Assembly: GCA_944472135.2 (NCBI GenBank)
Contig: OX235264.1
Coordinates: 92,018,319-92,082,318, forward strand
Direction of reading: 5' to 3'
DNA from: Trichobilharzia regenti
Lineage: Eukaryota; Platyhelminthes; Trematoda; Strigeidida; Schistosomatidae
Length of the DNA: 64,000 bases
Below the pieces are notes generated by a model. It was given only the letters and a program-made list of their open reading frames with translations, was not told where the DNA came from and did no database searches. Positions 55,011-64,000 of the stretch are shown here, in pieces. The position numbers and the translations under genes were made by a program. Numbering within the stretch: the stretch's first letter is position 1; each line of letters begins with the position of its first letter.

Positions 55011-56059
55011 ATGCCCAAATTTTTTCAAACCGTTAAAAGTGAACTTGGTTTGGACATAAATAAAATCAGGTGTAGATTACTGTTGAATTTGATAAGTATA
55101 TAAAATTATAAAAGCAGCGTATATTTACATAATAAAATTGCTTATCACATTCGTGTTGACTTTGTCATTTCATGGGCGAGTGCGAGGGGGGGTGTCTTGT
55201 AACCAGGTCAAATCCCGTTTTAGTTCATCATTCCTATTCAGTTTAGATAATTTGGATTCCACTTGATATGATGAATTACTTCTGACAGGAATTGATCCCT
55301 GCACCATGTGAAGGGTGTGTGTGTGTGTGATTAGATTGTCGGCAAACATTCTGACACCGACAACGATGCACCATTGAAACATATGAATATTCTCTCTCTC
55401 CAGTATATGTTTATAAATATGTATTATTGTGTGACGCCTCGACACAAAAAACACATTCTTTTTGCTTTAAAAATAGCACGACAAGTATGAATACTAACCA
55501 ACTATGGTACCTAGATCAAGGTTTGAGTTAACAAAACACACACAGATACACACAAGAAAAAAGAATAGAAATAAAGACATCACTTTACTGACATACATTA
55601 CTTCTCAATTGTCTGTATATCACAACACGTAGTATGCTGACTAATAAAGAAAAACACAAATAACAAGAACAATGATGATGATGATTGCTCATAATAAAGA
55701 AAACAAGCAGAAAATCAATAAATCAATATAAATAGAAATCAAATCACATAATAAAGTCATATTATGCAATCATGAACGCGTACACACACACACACACACA
55801 CACTAACAATGATAATAAGAATCAGGAACCTTGGAGAGCATAAAAAGGATTCATTTGTCAAGGCCTAAAATTTTACAAATTATTATTAATATTAATATTC
55901 TCTGAAGAACTGTACAAAAAAGCACACTGGAAGAAAGAAAAAAAGAACACAAAAATGATGTGACAGTCTGCCATAAGGAATGAAAGAACAAAAAAATTCA
56001 ATCACATCATCACAGAATTCAAAGGGCTTACACTACTGATCAGATAAACGGATCAGATT
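55011..56059. other. Raf downstream region (3' UTR or intergenic)
   Basis: AT-rich, with (GT)n about 55316-55332 and (CA)n about 55785-55802. It lies downstream of the Raf stop on the minus strand and probably includes its 3' UTR. No clear polyadenylation signal could be chosen. Confidence 0.4.
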
Positions 56060-56800
56060 TCACACGGTTTCATTGATAATCACAATGGTACGTTTGTTCA
56101 CATTGGCTGGTGCTGGTGGTGATGAGGTTGTAGCACCTGTGGTTGAAGTAATCGATATCGTAGTCTTCTCGTCCTTACTCGGAGCCGTAGCATTAACAGT
56201 AGCAGTGATAACCCCATCGGTGTTGTTGTTGTCCTGTTCCCCAGCCTTCTTTGTACACTCATCGTTAACCGCATCACTGGCAACAGTAACAACAACATGA
56301 TTGTTCTCATGATTGTCATTTGTTGCATTGGAATTCGGACTCACAGAAACTGGTGTTGAAATCAATTTTGTATTATTATTGTTATTTTTATCAGTGATGG
56401 GCGTGGCGGTAACAGCGAAAAAGAAATCTTCTGTTAAAGTGGTTGTAGCATTGTATGGTGTTCTTGGTGATGATAAACCGATATAACAACAATCAGATGC
56501 TGATTTGATTGGTGTGACAGATGTCGTCATCGTTTTCGTAGTTGTCGTCGTCGCCATCTCAACACCATCATTTTCATCAGCACGGTCAGCAGCGCATGTG
56601 ATGATGACATCGTCACCGCCACCGGCACCACCACCACTGCCACCGGAAGTACCAGTTCCACCTGGGGCTATTGCAGCACCGGCGGCGGCGGCCACGGCAG
56701 CAGCCGCAGCTATACGAACAGCACCATTGACATTTGGCTCAGAGGAACACTTGTGTAGTTTTGGTAAAGATCGATACAATGAATCTAAGCATGGGTAGAT
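56060..56800 (-). CDS. Raf last exon with long low-complexity tail
   Basis: Acceptor CAACAG ends at 56801 (minus reading), stop TGA at 56062-56060. The first 25 residues are Raf-like ([23 protein letters not shown]). About 220 further residues are low-complexity: an Ala run ([19 protein letters not shown]), a Gly run, an acidic patch, then Thr/Asn/Val-rich sequence ending [10 protein letters not shown]. Vertebrate Raf proteins end about 20-40 residues after the 14-3-3 site. The tail has no stop or frameshift over 660 bases. Confidence 0.88.
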   Translation of the reverse strand: MYPCLDSLYRSLPKLHKCSSEPNVNGAVRIAAAAAVAAAAGAAIAPGGTGTSGGSGGGAGGGDDVIITCAADRADENDGVEMATTTTTKTMTTSVTPIKSASDCCYIGLSSPRTPYNATTTLTEDFFFAVTATPITDKNNNNNTKLISTPVSVSPNSNATNDNHENNHVVVTVASDAVNDECTKKAGEQDNNNTDGVITATVNATAPSKDEKTTISITSTTGATTSSPPAPANVNKRTIVIINETV

Positions 56801-59800
56801 CTGTTGATTAGGGGAGGGGGGTGGGAGAGAGGGAGAAATAGAAGTAAAAAAAACAATAAATAGTCTAGACCGATGTAATGCCTGTTACAGTTCATACAAT
56901 TTATTTTGTAAATGGTACTTATTTTATCTCCTTTTTCTGTTGGATCTTTCGATTTTCACAATATCGAATTAATTGATTGGGGACTGGCTTGTGTGGTATA
57001 TCTATATCAAACGGTTTCATTATTTTCTACCTGTTATTTCAGAGATATTTCTCATGTATGGTAGGATGAATTTTCTCTCTGATCTTTGTTGATGGTTCCT
57101 TGTTAGTGTTGTGATTCGATTTTAAACACTTTTTGATGAAATTTTGTGGATAACCATTCTTTTTGAAGACCGTTTGTAGGTATTTTTTCTTCCATTCTTT
57201 TCAACGCTAGGGTGCTACAGTATGTTTGAATTCTTTTAAACAATGTCTGCACACAGAAAACTCCACAACTAAACCACCCAGCTTAGAGAACACTATTCAT
57301 TGCAAATCATCCACCTGAGCTATAATATATCTTCTCTATTATTTCAAAGCCTATAACCAATGAAATCGGTGCAAACTAATACTCGACAGATAAGATTGTA
57401 CTCATTAAAATTATTGAAAAAAGTGCACGAATACTACACAGGATATCTGATTAGTTTTAAGTTAGATTAGGTAACGATTAGGTTTGGGGAGATATTAGTG
57501 TTCGTTAGCGACAGATAAGTTAAAGGTTGAGCTAAGGACCTAAATTCACTTTTTTCACAAACTGATGTGAAATTACGATACTTCCAGTGTCCAATTTCTA
57601 CACAGATGAAACACAAAGAGTTTAGAAGGCTATTTCACTCAACTTTAAGCTTGTATAACAATTCATGAGCGAAGAGCAAGCCACTAATTAGCAGAACAGA
57701 TGACAAAAGATGGGAGCGAACAATATTCTCTCACCTAACCTCGAGTAAAAGCAATACTACTATTATTATTATTACTGGTATTCGTCCATTGGAATACGGG
57801 GCTTCCACAGCACATTTATGTCTCTCACTCTGTTCCCTCCAGTCTTTTTGAAGTGGCTCCCCAATTGCCAACGACCACTCATATCCACTTCACATGATCT
57901 CTTCCATGTAACCCTCGAGAACACCCAATCTGTCGCCTTCAATCAGCGTTTCACTTAAGGGCCTGAATGGTGCGATTTCCTAGTCTGTTAGCCATTCCTA
58001 TTCACAGAAAAAGGAGGGAAAATAAACCTAATCCCCAGAGATAAAAGAAAAAAAGGAACCCATTCTTCTCTGCGACAGTGTCCAGGACGTATTGACGTCA
58101 ACGAAAGCAAAAGTATACGAAAAATGTCCCTACCAAAAATTTTCACAGATGGCAAAGCTGACCGAATTGCAGAAGGAATAAGAACCTATGGCATAGAAGT
58201 GCTAGGAATCTTGACGATTACACAGGATATAAGTAGACTGTCAAAATTATCAACTGAAGAGCCAACAATCTACTCTGGTCAGCCACCCAGACGATAACTA
58301 CGAGCAGAATTGAAGGCTCTTACGCATTGGAAACCAATCTCAATCAACCTAAAGGATAGCTGCAATGGAGTGCAAACGCCCATCAGTGACCTTCGACGCA
58401 TATCGTTCATTGGATAAAAGGACCTGTCGTGTTATTACACCGTCAAAAATGTGAACGCTGTCCAAGTAAATTGAAGTGCAATTTCATGCTAATCTCATTT
58501 TTAAACACTGTTTGGGCTGTGGAGTTTATAACACGTTAGTTTAAGGGTTGCGGTATTTCACCATCATCTGCATTATTACTTTTTGTCAATAAAATCCACA
58601 ACAGTTAGTTTAAGCAACGTAGGAAGGTACAGACTGCCTGACTGGTTGGAGTCATCGGGACGGTAAAAACCAATGGTTAGAAACAATTGGTGATATGGCT
58701 TAAACTCATTGTTCTCAATAGCCGGTGCAGATGCATCCAGTCCTTGTGACTTATGATTTCTAATGAAACTATATTGTTCTTCATTATTACTATTCCTTTG
58801 TATAACACCTCTGTTCATTGTCTCTATTATGCATTTCTTCTCTTGCTTTGTGTGCTACAAGGAGGGAGTGTGGCGACTTGAACTGCCGCACGTATGTGCA
58901 AAGTTCTATGTCGAAAACAGACAGACAGACAGACTGTTTGCCAAGAAATAAACAAATGGGGGGATAGTGTTTCGTTGTTCATAAGATGAAACCAGTTTGA
59001 TAGCGCTATGAAACTTTAAAAATGGAGATACCCTTTATCATAATTGTCAAGTATTTTTTCAGTTACACGTCGGAGTAAAATATCCTCTTTAATGTGCTTC
59101 ATTATTGCTATTATTATGTTAATTTTTGATTTATAATACACGACAGGTTCTGAAATCCAACGAATGGTAAGCGTTTAATATCATTGATGCGTTAGTCCTA
59201 ATCTCCTTCTCCCAGGATGAAGGTAGGAAAGTTACAATGATAATACGAAGTTTCGCATATGCAAACAATGCAGGCACAATGGAGAAGGCGGAGTTTTACA
59301 GATGACTAACTAACTGCTGTAGACAGCATTCCACACGACCTCAGACAGATAAAGACATCTAAATTCGAATAGGTGATGTAACCACTACTAGATGAAGTAG
59401 GATCAGCCAAAAGTTATAATACACATACTACAATATTCAAATTGATCAGTCTGCTTTTGGAAGTGCGCGGGCGGTTGTTACTTCCCGGCGACCCACGTCG
59501 TGGAAGTTGGTTGATTCTTCGGGTACCTGATACAGAGAGAGGGTTAGTGTTGCGTGACAGCCGAGCCAAGGGGACAACTGCTTGAGGCCGGTCGGTCACA
59601 CACGGCCTGTATGAACTGGTTTCTTGGTTTGGTCCCGTATTAGTAAACTTGCCGCCAGTTACGGACCACCGTAGGGTAAGTCGGGATGTACAATTTTTAG
59701 GGTCAACCTTTTCTAACCTCCCCCTCTTCGGAGTGGAGAGACAGCGAAGCTGGCATGGCGGTCATCTGAGGGAAACATCTCACTGCTGTTACACCCCTGT

Positions 59801-62792
59801 TCCCCAGCAGTACGACCTCGCCTACAGACCCCCAGCATAATGTAAGAAAGATTCTTACACTATGCCGGTAACTGCTTTTAGTCTAATCGCCAACCTAACA
59901 ACTTTCCTGACATGATAGGGCCTGCAGGAACATTAGTTCCAACCAGTGTAGCTTGTTGGGTCACTGCGATGTGCAAGCCCGACCACCACGTCAAGGTAGC
60001 AGCTATCGGTCGGGTTCTAACTGATCCACAAAATAAATCTAACGCCCAAACAGAATAACAATGACAACGGGTGTGAGGAAAAAAGGCGAGGGGGCGGGAT
60101 CGAGAAAGTGGTTTAAAATCTCACCTGTGAAAATGGTGGTCTCTTTTCACGTTCAAAACTACAACAACTCATAGATAAATGTTGAAGTTGATGTGGAATA
60201 TCCGCTCGACAAGCACTTGTATCTGGTTTCAACAGACCACGACCGACAAGAAACAGAATTTGATCACGATTATTATAATGTGAATAGGGTAGTTGACCTG
60301 TAATCAATTCATAGAGAACTACACCGAAGGCATAAACATCAGAAAGATTTGTATACGGTGTTTCACCCTCCATACGTATAACTTCAGGAGCCTGAAAAAA
60401 AAAAGCTCATTCATATATATACAGTGCACAAAAAATAAAAATAATACGGGGAAAAAATACGCCCTTATAATTACACCTCAGTAGTCCAATTAAAACAGTC
60501 CCATTTGCTCAATAATAAATAATACACAAATAAGATGATTTTGAGTGAACAATTGTGATTTCGATTACACCTTCCCAAGGCTCTACAGTTATAAATCCAT
60601 AAATATTACTTTATAGGGATTGTATTTTATTTTAAGTAAGACCACGGATTGATATCATTTTTAGAGAGAACTATACAATACCAGCGTCAGATTACTGGAC
60701 AGTTAGCTGTTTCATTCTAATGTGGCAGATTCATCGGTAGTACGTACCCACTGGGAGTCGACTCAATGTTCAGCCAATGAATTCCAACTTCTACCAATTC
60801 GCGTGACCCTAGGCACGACTTGCACGAACCAATGTCGTCAGGGGGGAACTCCATCCTCATTTCCGACTGCAATGAGGTGTAAGTTATATTCTCAATCGTG
60901 TGCAAGGAAAATGATTACCACAAAATGCATACAAAAAACATGCGTCGGTGGCATAGAGGTTAAGACGCTCACCGACCATACACATATGGTCCGGGGTTCG
61001 ATCCACAGTCACCGACGCACTCCTTTACCTAGCTAAGCCAGAAATAATGCTGGTAAAGATGAAAGGTTTGGCATGAGGCTAGCAACCCCATCCTGTAAAA
61101 TAAACACAACTACTACAGAAACTTCAAGCCACTCGTTTGAAGCCCAATGTTTCATTGGGGAACGTGAAGAGAAAAAAAGACCTACAAAACAAATACTAAA
61201 AAGGGGAACATTGAATGTAAGTTTAAGCGAGGGCTGATAGATATGAAGTATATATGTATATATATAGAACATTTTTAATAGAATACAAAGAATTCTTGCC
61301 AATCTACTGGTAGCGATATGTTTGTTAACAATAATTACTCAGTATCAACATGTCAGGTTGGTGTGTGTGTGTGTGTGTGTGCATGTGTGACAATTAACCG
61401 AGAAAATCAATACAAACAATTGAAAGGTAGAAGTGGTTACAACAAGTGGATTGCATAATGAAAAAAAGAGGAGACATTAAGTTATAAGTGAGTGTTCAAG
61501 TCGATTGCATATTTTAGGCGATTAAGAATACCCCGGATTCAGTTCTCTTCTTGGGCGCCTGCCCACACTGCCAACCCTGGATATCGACAACACACACACA
61601 CACAATCATGACTGTTTTTCACAAGGTTACACATACATTCCCAAAATATCGTACGAAAGGACTTGTGATACACCACTTATCTACACTGAGGCCACTAACT
61701 ATTCGGCACCATCTTGAAAATCTGTACAGTTTTATATTTATATGTCTATTAAAACCCATAGGAGTCGATAGTTCAACAATAAGGGGTGGAGGGGGAGGAT
61801 GACACGACTGATACGGACACTCAAAAATAGTTCCTAAAGATTAAAAGGTATTATGTAATAGTTAATGACACGATAGGAGTAAGGGTCTGAAATGCGAGTG
61901 TACATTCTGGGCAGGTTTCCCACTGTATTTTGCGAACAACGTCTTGAATATTTAAGCAAGGGATAAACAAGATCTATTCCTACCTCTGTTTTCGCACACC
62001 TTGTAGAGATAGTAAGCATTAAGTAGATAATGTTAATACGGCACTGAAAGTTATTTATCGCATTCCGACTAATCTTAATTTAGCTTCACTAGTTCGTCTT
62101 CTACACATACACAGCTGAGTGAAGCCATCAGAATTCATCTGAAGAAGCCAGATCACCTGTATGTGTATGTTTGTGTATTCAGAAGAAAATCGTACAACTA
62201 CTTTCCTCCTTACCTTGATCATCGTTACATGAATGTAAAAACGTGACAATCATGCCGTCACCTCTACCCCTCCCCACCCCACTAGGCCACTAACATCTAA
62301 TCAATCATTGTCTGGATTACTGTATTTCTCCCGAGTCTCTCAACTTTAATTGCCTATTACGTGATCAGCTTGAACACTTACTAATGACTTAATTTCTCTT
62401 CTTGAACCTTTGACTTGCAGTTTGATCCACAAGTCAGTGGAGAGCAGCATTAGGACCTGAAATACAGGGGCCAGTAACTAATTACAAAACCTGTGTTTGT
62501 TCCACAATTGCGTAGCACGATATTGGTGAACTCCAGAAATGAGTAACTATACGCGACTGGATATCATTATAATAATAACGAAATAGACTTTGCAAATATG
62601 TATTTATGTACATATATATGCACACTACTCACCATCCAAAAGATAGATCCAGTAGGTTGTTGAAAGCCAGTATTCCACCAACGACTTTTCACTGTAGCCA
62701 AGCCGAAATCACCGATTTTCACAGTACGATCATGTAAGAAAATATTACTTGACTTTAAATCACGATGGATTATATTCTTAGCGTGTAAATAA
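56060..62792 (-). CDS. Raf-type serine/threonine kinase gene, last three exons
   Basis: Exons (minus order) 62792-62633, 60391-60125 and 56800-56060 join without gaps: ...[12 protein letters not shown]... and ...[19 protein letters not shown]. Raf kinases link Ras to MEK/ERK. Seen here: [12 protein letters not shown] catalytic loop, [11 protein letters not shown] activation segment, [35 protein letters not shown] (the C-terminal 14-3-3 site, RSxSEP in animals). The N-lobe, Ras-binding domain and cysteine-rich domain would lie beyond position 64000. Whether it is closer to A-, B- or C-Raf cannot be judged from this part. Introns hold SINE and PLE fragments. Confidence 0.93.
57230..57400 (+). 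mobile_element. PLE P3 fragment
   Basis: AACTCCACAACTAAACCA, GAGAACACTATTCATTGC, AAATCATCCACCTGAGCTAT match the sequence next to the P3 arm at 33950-34040. Confidence 0.5.
57760..57995 (-). mobile_element. RTE-like 3' tip
   Basis: Complement of an RTE terminus: GGAATACGGGGCTTCCACAG, CTTCACATGATCTCTTCCAT, CGTTTCACTTAAGGGCCTGA, preceded by (TAT)n. Confidence 0.6.
58080..58400 (+). mobile_element. RTE-like endonuclease fragment (decayed)
   Basis: Pieces [47 protein letters not shown] correspond to the EMRRY...LGI, TGE..LYSGH and A..AL..WEP.S blocks of RTE endonucleases. Stops interrupt. Confidence 0.6.
59440..60015. repeat. GC-richer block inside Raf intron
   Basis: Visibly richer in G and C than its surroundings, with CCACCACGTCAAGGTAGCAG, GCTATCGGTCGGGTTC near its right end. 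No frame fits a known protein. I infer a 5' leader region of a non-LTR retrotransposon or another recently acquired repeat; identity unknown. The stretch 58400-59440 to its left shows no firm feature. Confidence 0.45.
60125..60391 (-). CDS. Raf exon, kinase C-lobe
   Basis: Acceptor TTTTTTCAG before 60391, donor GTGAGA after 60125; 89 codons, phase 0 on both sides. Encodes [57 protein letters not shown] and ends [14 protein letters not shown], the DVYAFG helix-F Asp and the R of RP.F are all present. Confidence 0.97.
60640..60872 (-). repeat. SINE-H, decayed
   Basis: GATTGATATCATTTTTAGAG, CAGTTAGCTGTTTCATTCTA, GGGGAACTCCATCCTCATTT; box B region is deleted. Confidence 0.6.
60936..61182 (+). 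repeat. tRNA-derived SINE-A (RTE-type tail)
   Basis: Head ATGCGTCGGTGGCATAGAGG, box B GGGGTTCGATCC, closing ACCGACGCAC, then CTCCTTTACCTAGCTAAGCC and tail TTTGAAGCCCAATGTTTCAT, GGGGAACGTGAAGAGAAAAA. Confidence 0.85.
61183..62632. other. Raf intron sequence
   Basis: Intronic AT-rich DNA with (GT)n at about 61358-61382 and a short (CA)n near 61590. No other feature recognised. Confidence 0.5.
62633..62792 (-). CDS. Raf exon, catalytic loop and activation segment
   Basis: Acceptor AACAG before 62792 and donor GTGAGT after 62633. The first base completes a codon from the previous exon. Encodes [53 protein letters not shown]. Contains the catalytic Asp (HRD), the Mg-binding DFG and the TVKS activation-loop sites equivalent to the phosphorylated Thr/Ser of B-Raf. 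160 bases. Confidence 0.97.
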
Positions 62793-63011
62793 CTGTTTAT
62801 TAAGGTGACAAATAAAAAAGAAATAATAACTATAAAAGACAGACAGACATACAGAGACAGTTTGTTTATTTTTTTCTCAAAGTTTCAATACCTCTATTCT
62901 ATTAGAAATTATTCAGTTGGGGCTTGTTTAAAACTTGGGCTAGTGAAAAACCTCTGTCAATATACATTGAATATTCAAGTATTGATTTTTTCAGGGATTT
63001 AGTTTGATTGG

Positions 63012-63367
63012 TTGGGGGATTTCATTATGAGCTGACATCATTTAGAGAACCAGTGGAAAACCTCAAAGTACTGGAGAGCTGTTTCATCAGACCAGTTTGG
63101 GAATCTTCATCAGTAAACATCCACCACAGGAGTTCGAACCCAGGACATTCTGGTTACAAGGCGAGCTAGTTGGTAGGCCATTAAGTCACTGGGATCCGAT
63201 TGACCCAATGGCCAACCCATAAATTCTAACTTCTGCACCCTGTATTCGAACCCAAGGGGGTGAGTACCGATGAAGAGTCCAGAACTGAGACTAAATAGCT
63301 GTCTGGTAGTACTCCAAGGTTTTCCCATAGTTCTCTAACTGATGTCAGCTGATGATGAAATCCTCCA
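63012..63367. repeat. SINE-H inverted pair
   Basis: Minus copy 63012-63230 (GAGTTCGAACCCAGGACATT) followed by a 5'-shortened plus copy 63232-63367 (TGTATTCGAACCCAAGGGGG, CCGATGAAGAGTCCAGAACT, TGACTAAATAGCTGTC). Both outer ends read GGATTTCATTATGAGCTGAC or its complement. Confidence 0.75.
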
Positions 63368-64000
63368 ACCATATATTGAATATAATTTCTCTTATTCAGT
63401 TTGTTTAAATCTAGTAAAATATGGCCACTTCCAATAGTACTATTTACTCTAGCGAGTATTTCAAACATAATCCTCTGGTCCTCAAGTTTCTACTAAACAT
63501 GTGAATAAGCATTATCGTCAATGGATGGCAGCTTATCCCCAGTACATAAGATGACTATTTCTGAATGGTGTCCTTGGTTGACAAAATGTACTCCTGGACT
63601 TCTTATGAATGATATTCAACAAAATATCATGTATTTCCCGAAAGAGTCAAATAAGAGAAATCATAATGATAGATTGGTTTGCTCTTCAGGTTAGATAGAA
63701 CTGTGTCACATAATCTACTGTCAGTCAACCTTTTTTATTTGAAGATCCTGGACGAAGAGAAAGTGTCATGCAATAAACTCCAGTGAAAATTCTGTACATT
63801 ATATTAACATTTAATTCAATTTAGATTTTCCCATAGAACTGAATGGACCAAAGTGCTCGGTCGCAGGTTGACATGTCGGCTTCTTGTGCAGATGCTTCCA
63901 CGATGTCTGGTCATGTAACATGAAGTCAACTGGTGAGATCCATGGTGAGAGTTTCGAACCATTTGGGATTCCTTATCTGGATGTGTCTGCATTCCCCAGT
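63368..64000. other. Raf intron, right edge of window
   Basis: No exon of Raf could be found on the minus strand here; the next upstream exon must lie beyond 64000. A box-B-like GTTTCGAACC near 63950 hints at another SINE. Confidence 0.35.

Noticed and set aside
56073..56798. Plus-strand frames of 75 and 97 codons
   Set aside because: Antisense to the Raf last exon, produced by its repetitive composition.
1..64000. CRISPR array, bacterial operon or integrated virus
   Set aside because: No regularly spaced direct repeats, no closely packed ORFs, and spliced metazoan genes throughout; the only RT genes belong to non-LTR and Penelope-like elements.

Overview
The window looks like genomic DNA of a schistosomatid blood fluke (Schistosoma or a close relative). 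It is AT-rich, its genes have small exons and kilobase introns, and it is saturated with repeats typical of schistosomes: CR1-like (SR1-type) and RTE-like (SR2-type) non-LTR retrotransposons, several Penelope-like elements (PLEs), tRNA-like SINEs and Sm-alpha-type hammerhead-bearing short repeats. The species cannot be fixed from the sequence alone.

Host genes. (1) 1-9.6 kb, plus strand: the 3' part of an unidentified gene, with a candidate exon at 64-266 and two convincing last exons at 8855-8939 and 9493-9603. Its tail resembles the end of NIMA-related kinases, a weak call. (2) 25.0-50.1 kb, plus strand: a complete beta-arrestin-type gene in five phase-0 exons (391 codons). Its four introns (about 12.4, 3.6, 3.9 and 4.0 kb) are packed with transposons. 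(3) 56.1-62.8 kb, minus strand: the last three exons of a Raf-type serine/threonine kinase, covering the catalytic loop to the C-terminus and ending in an unusually long low-complexity tail. The rest of Raf lies beyond the right edge. Arrestin and Raf are convergent, about 6 kb apart, and their products are known partners in GPCR-to-ERK signalling.

Mobile DNA fills most of the rest. The best-defined units, all delimited here by eye from target-site duplications (TSDs), are: an almost intact PLE (18843-21953, 14-bp TSD, 823-codon RT plus GIY-YIG ORF) with a nearly identical 0.5-kb inverted arm; a second PLE (39330-41284, 12-bp TSD, about 230-bp inverted arms); a miniature LTR retrotransposon (17203-18057, 4-bp TSD); and a solo-LTR-like insertion (36012-36351, 5-bp TSD) that splits the endonuclease of an RTE element. 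About a dozen copies of a hammerhead-bearing SINE (called SINE-H here) occur, often as head-to-head inverted pairs. A tRNA-like SINE (SINE-A) carries one of two different tails, one resembling the RTE 3' end and the other the CR1 3' end.

Family labels P1-P6 (PLEs), SINE-A/C/H and 'fold-back' are local names for this annotation. Fragment boundaries of old repeats are approximate, by tens of bases.
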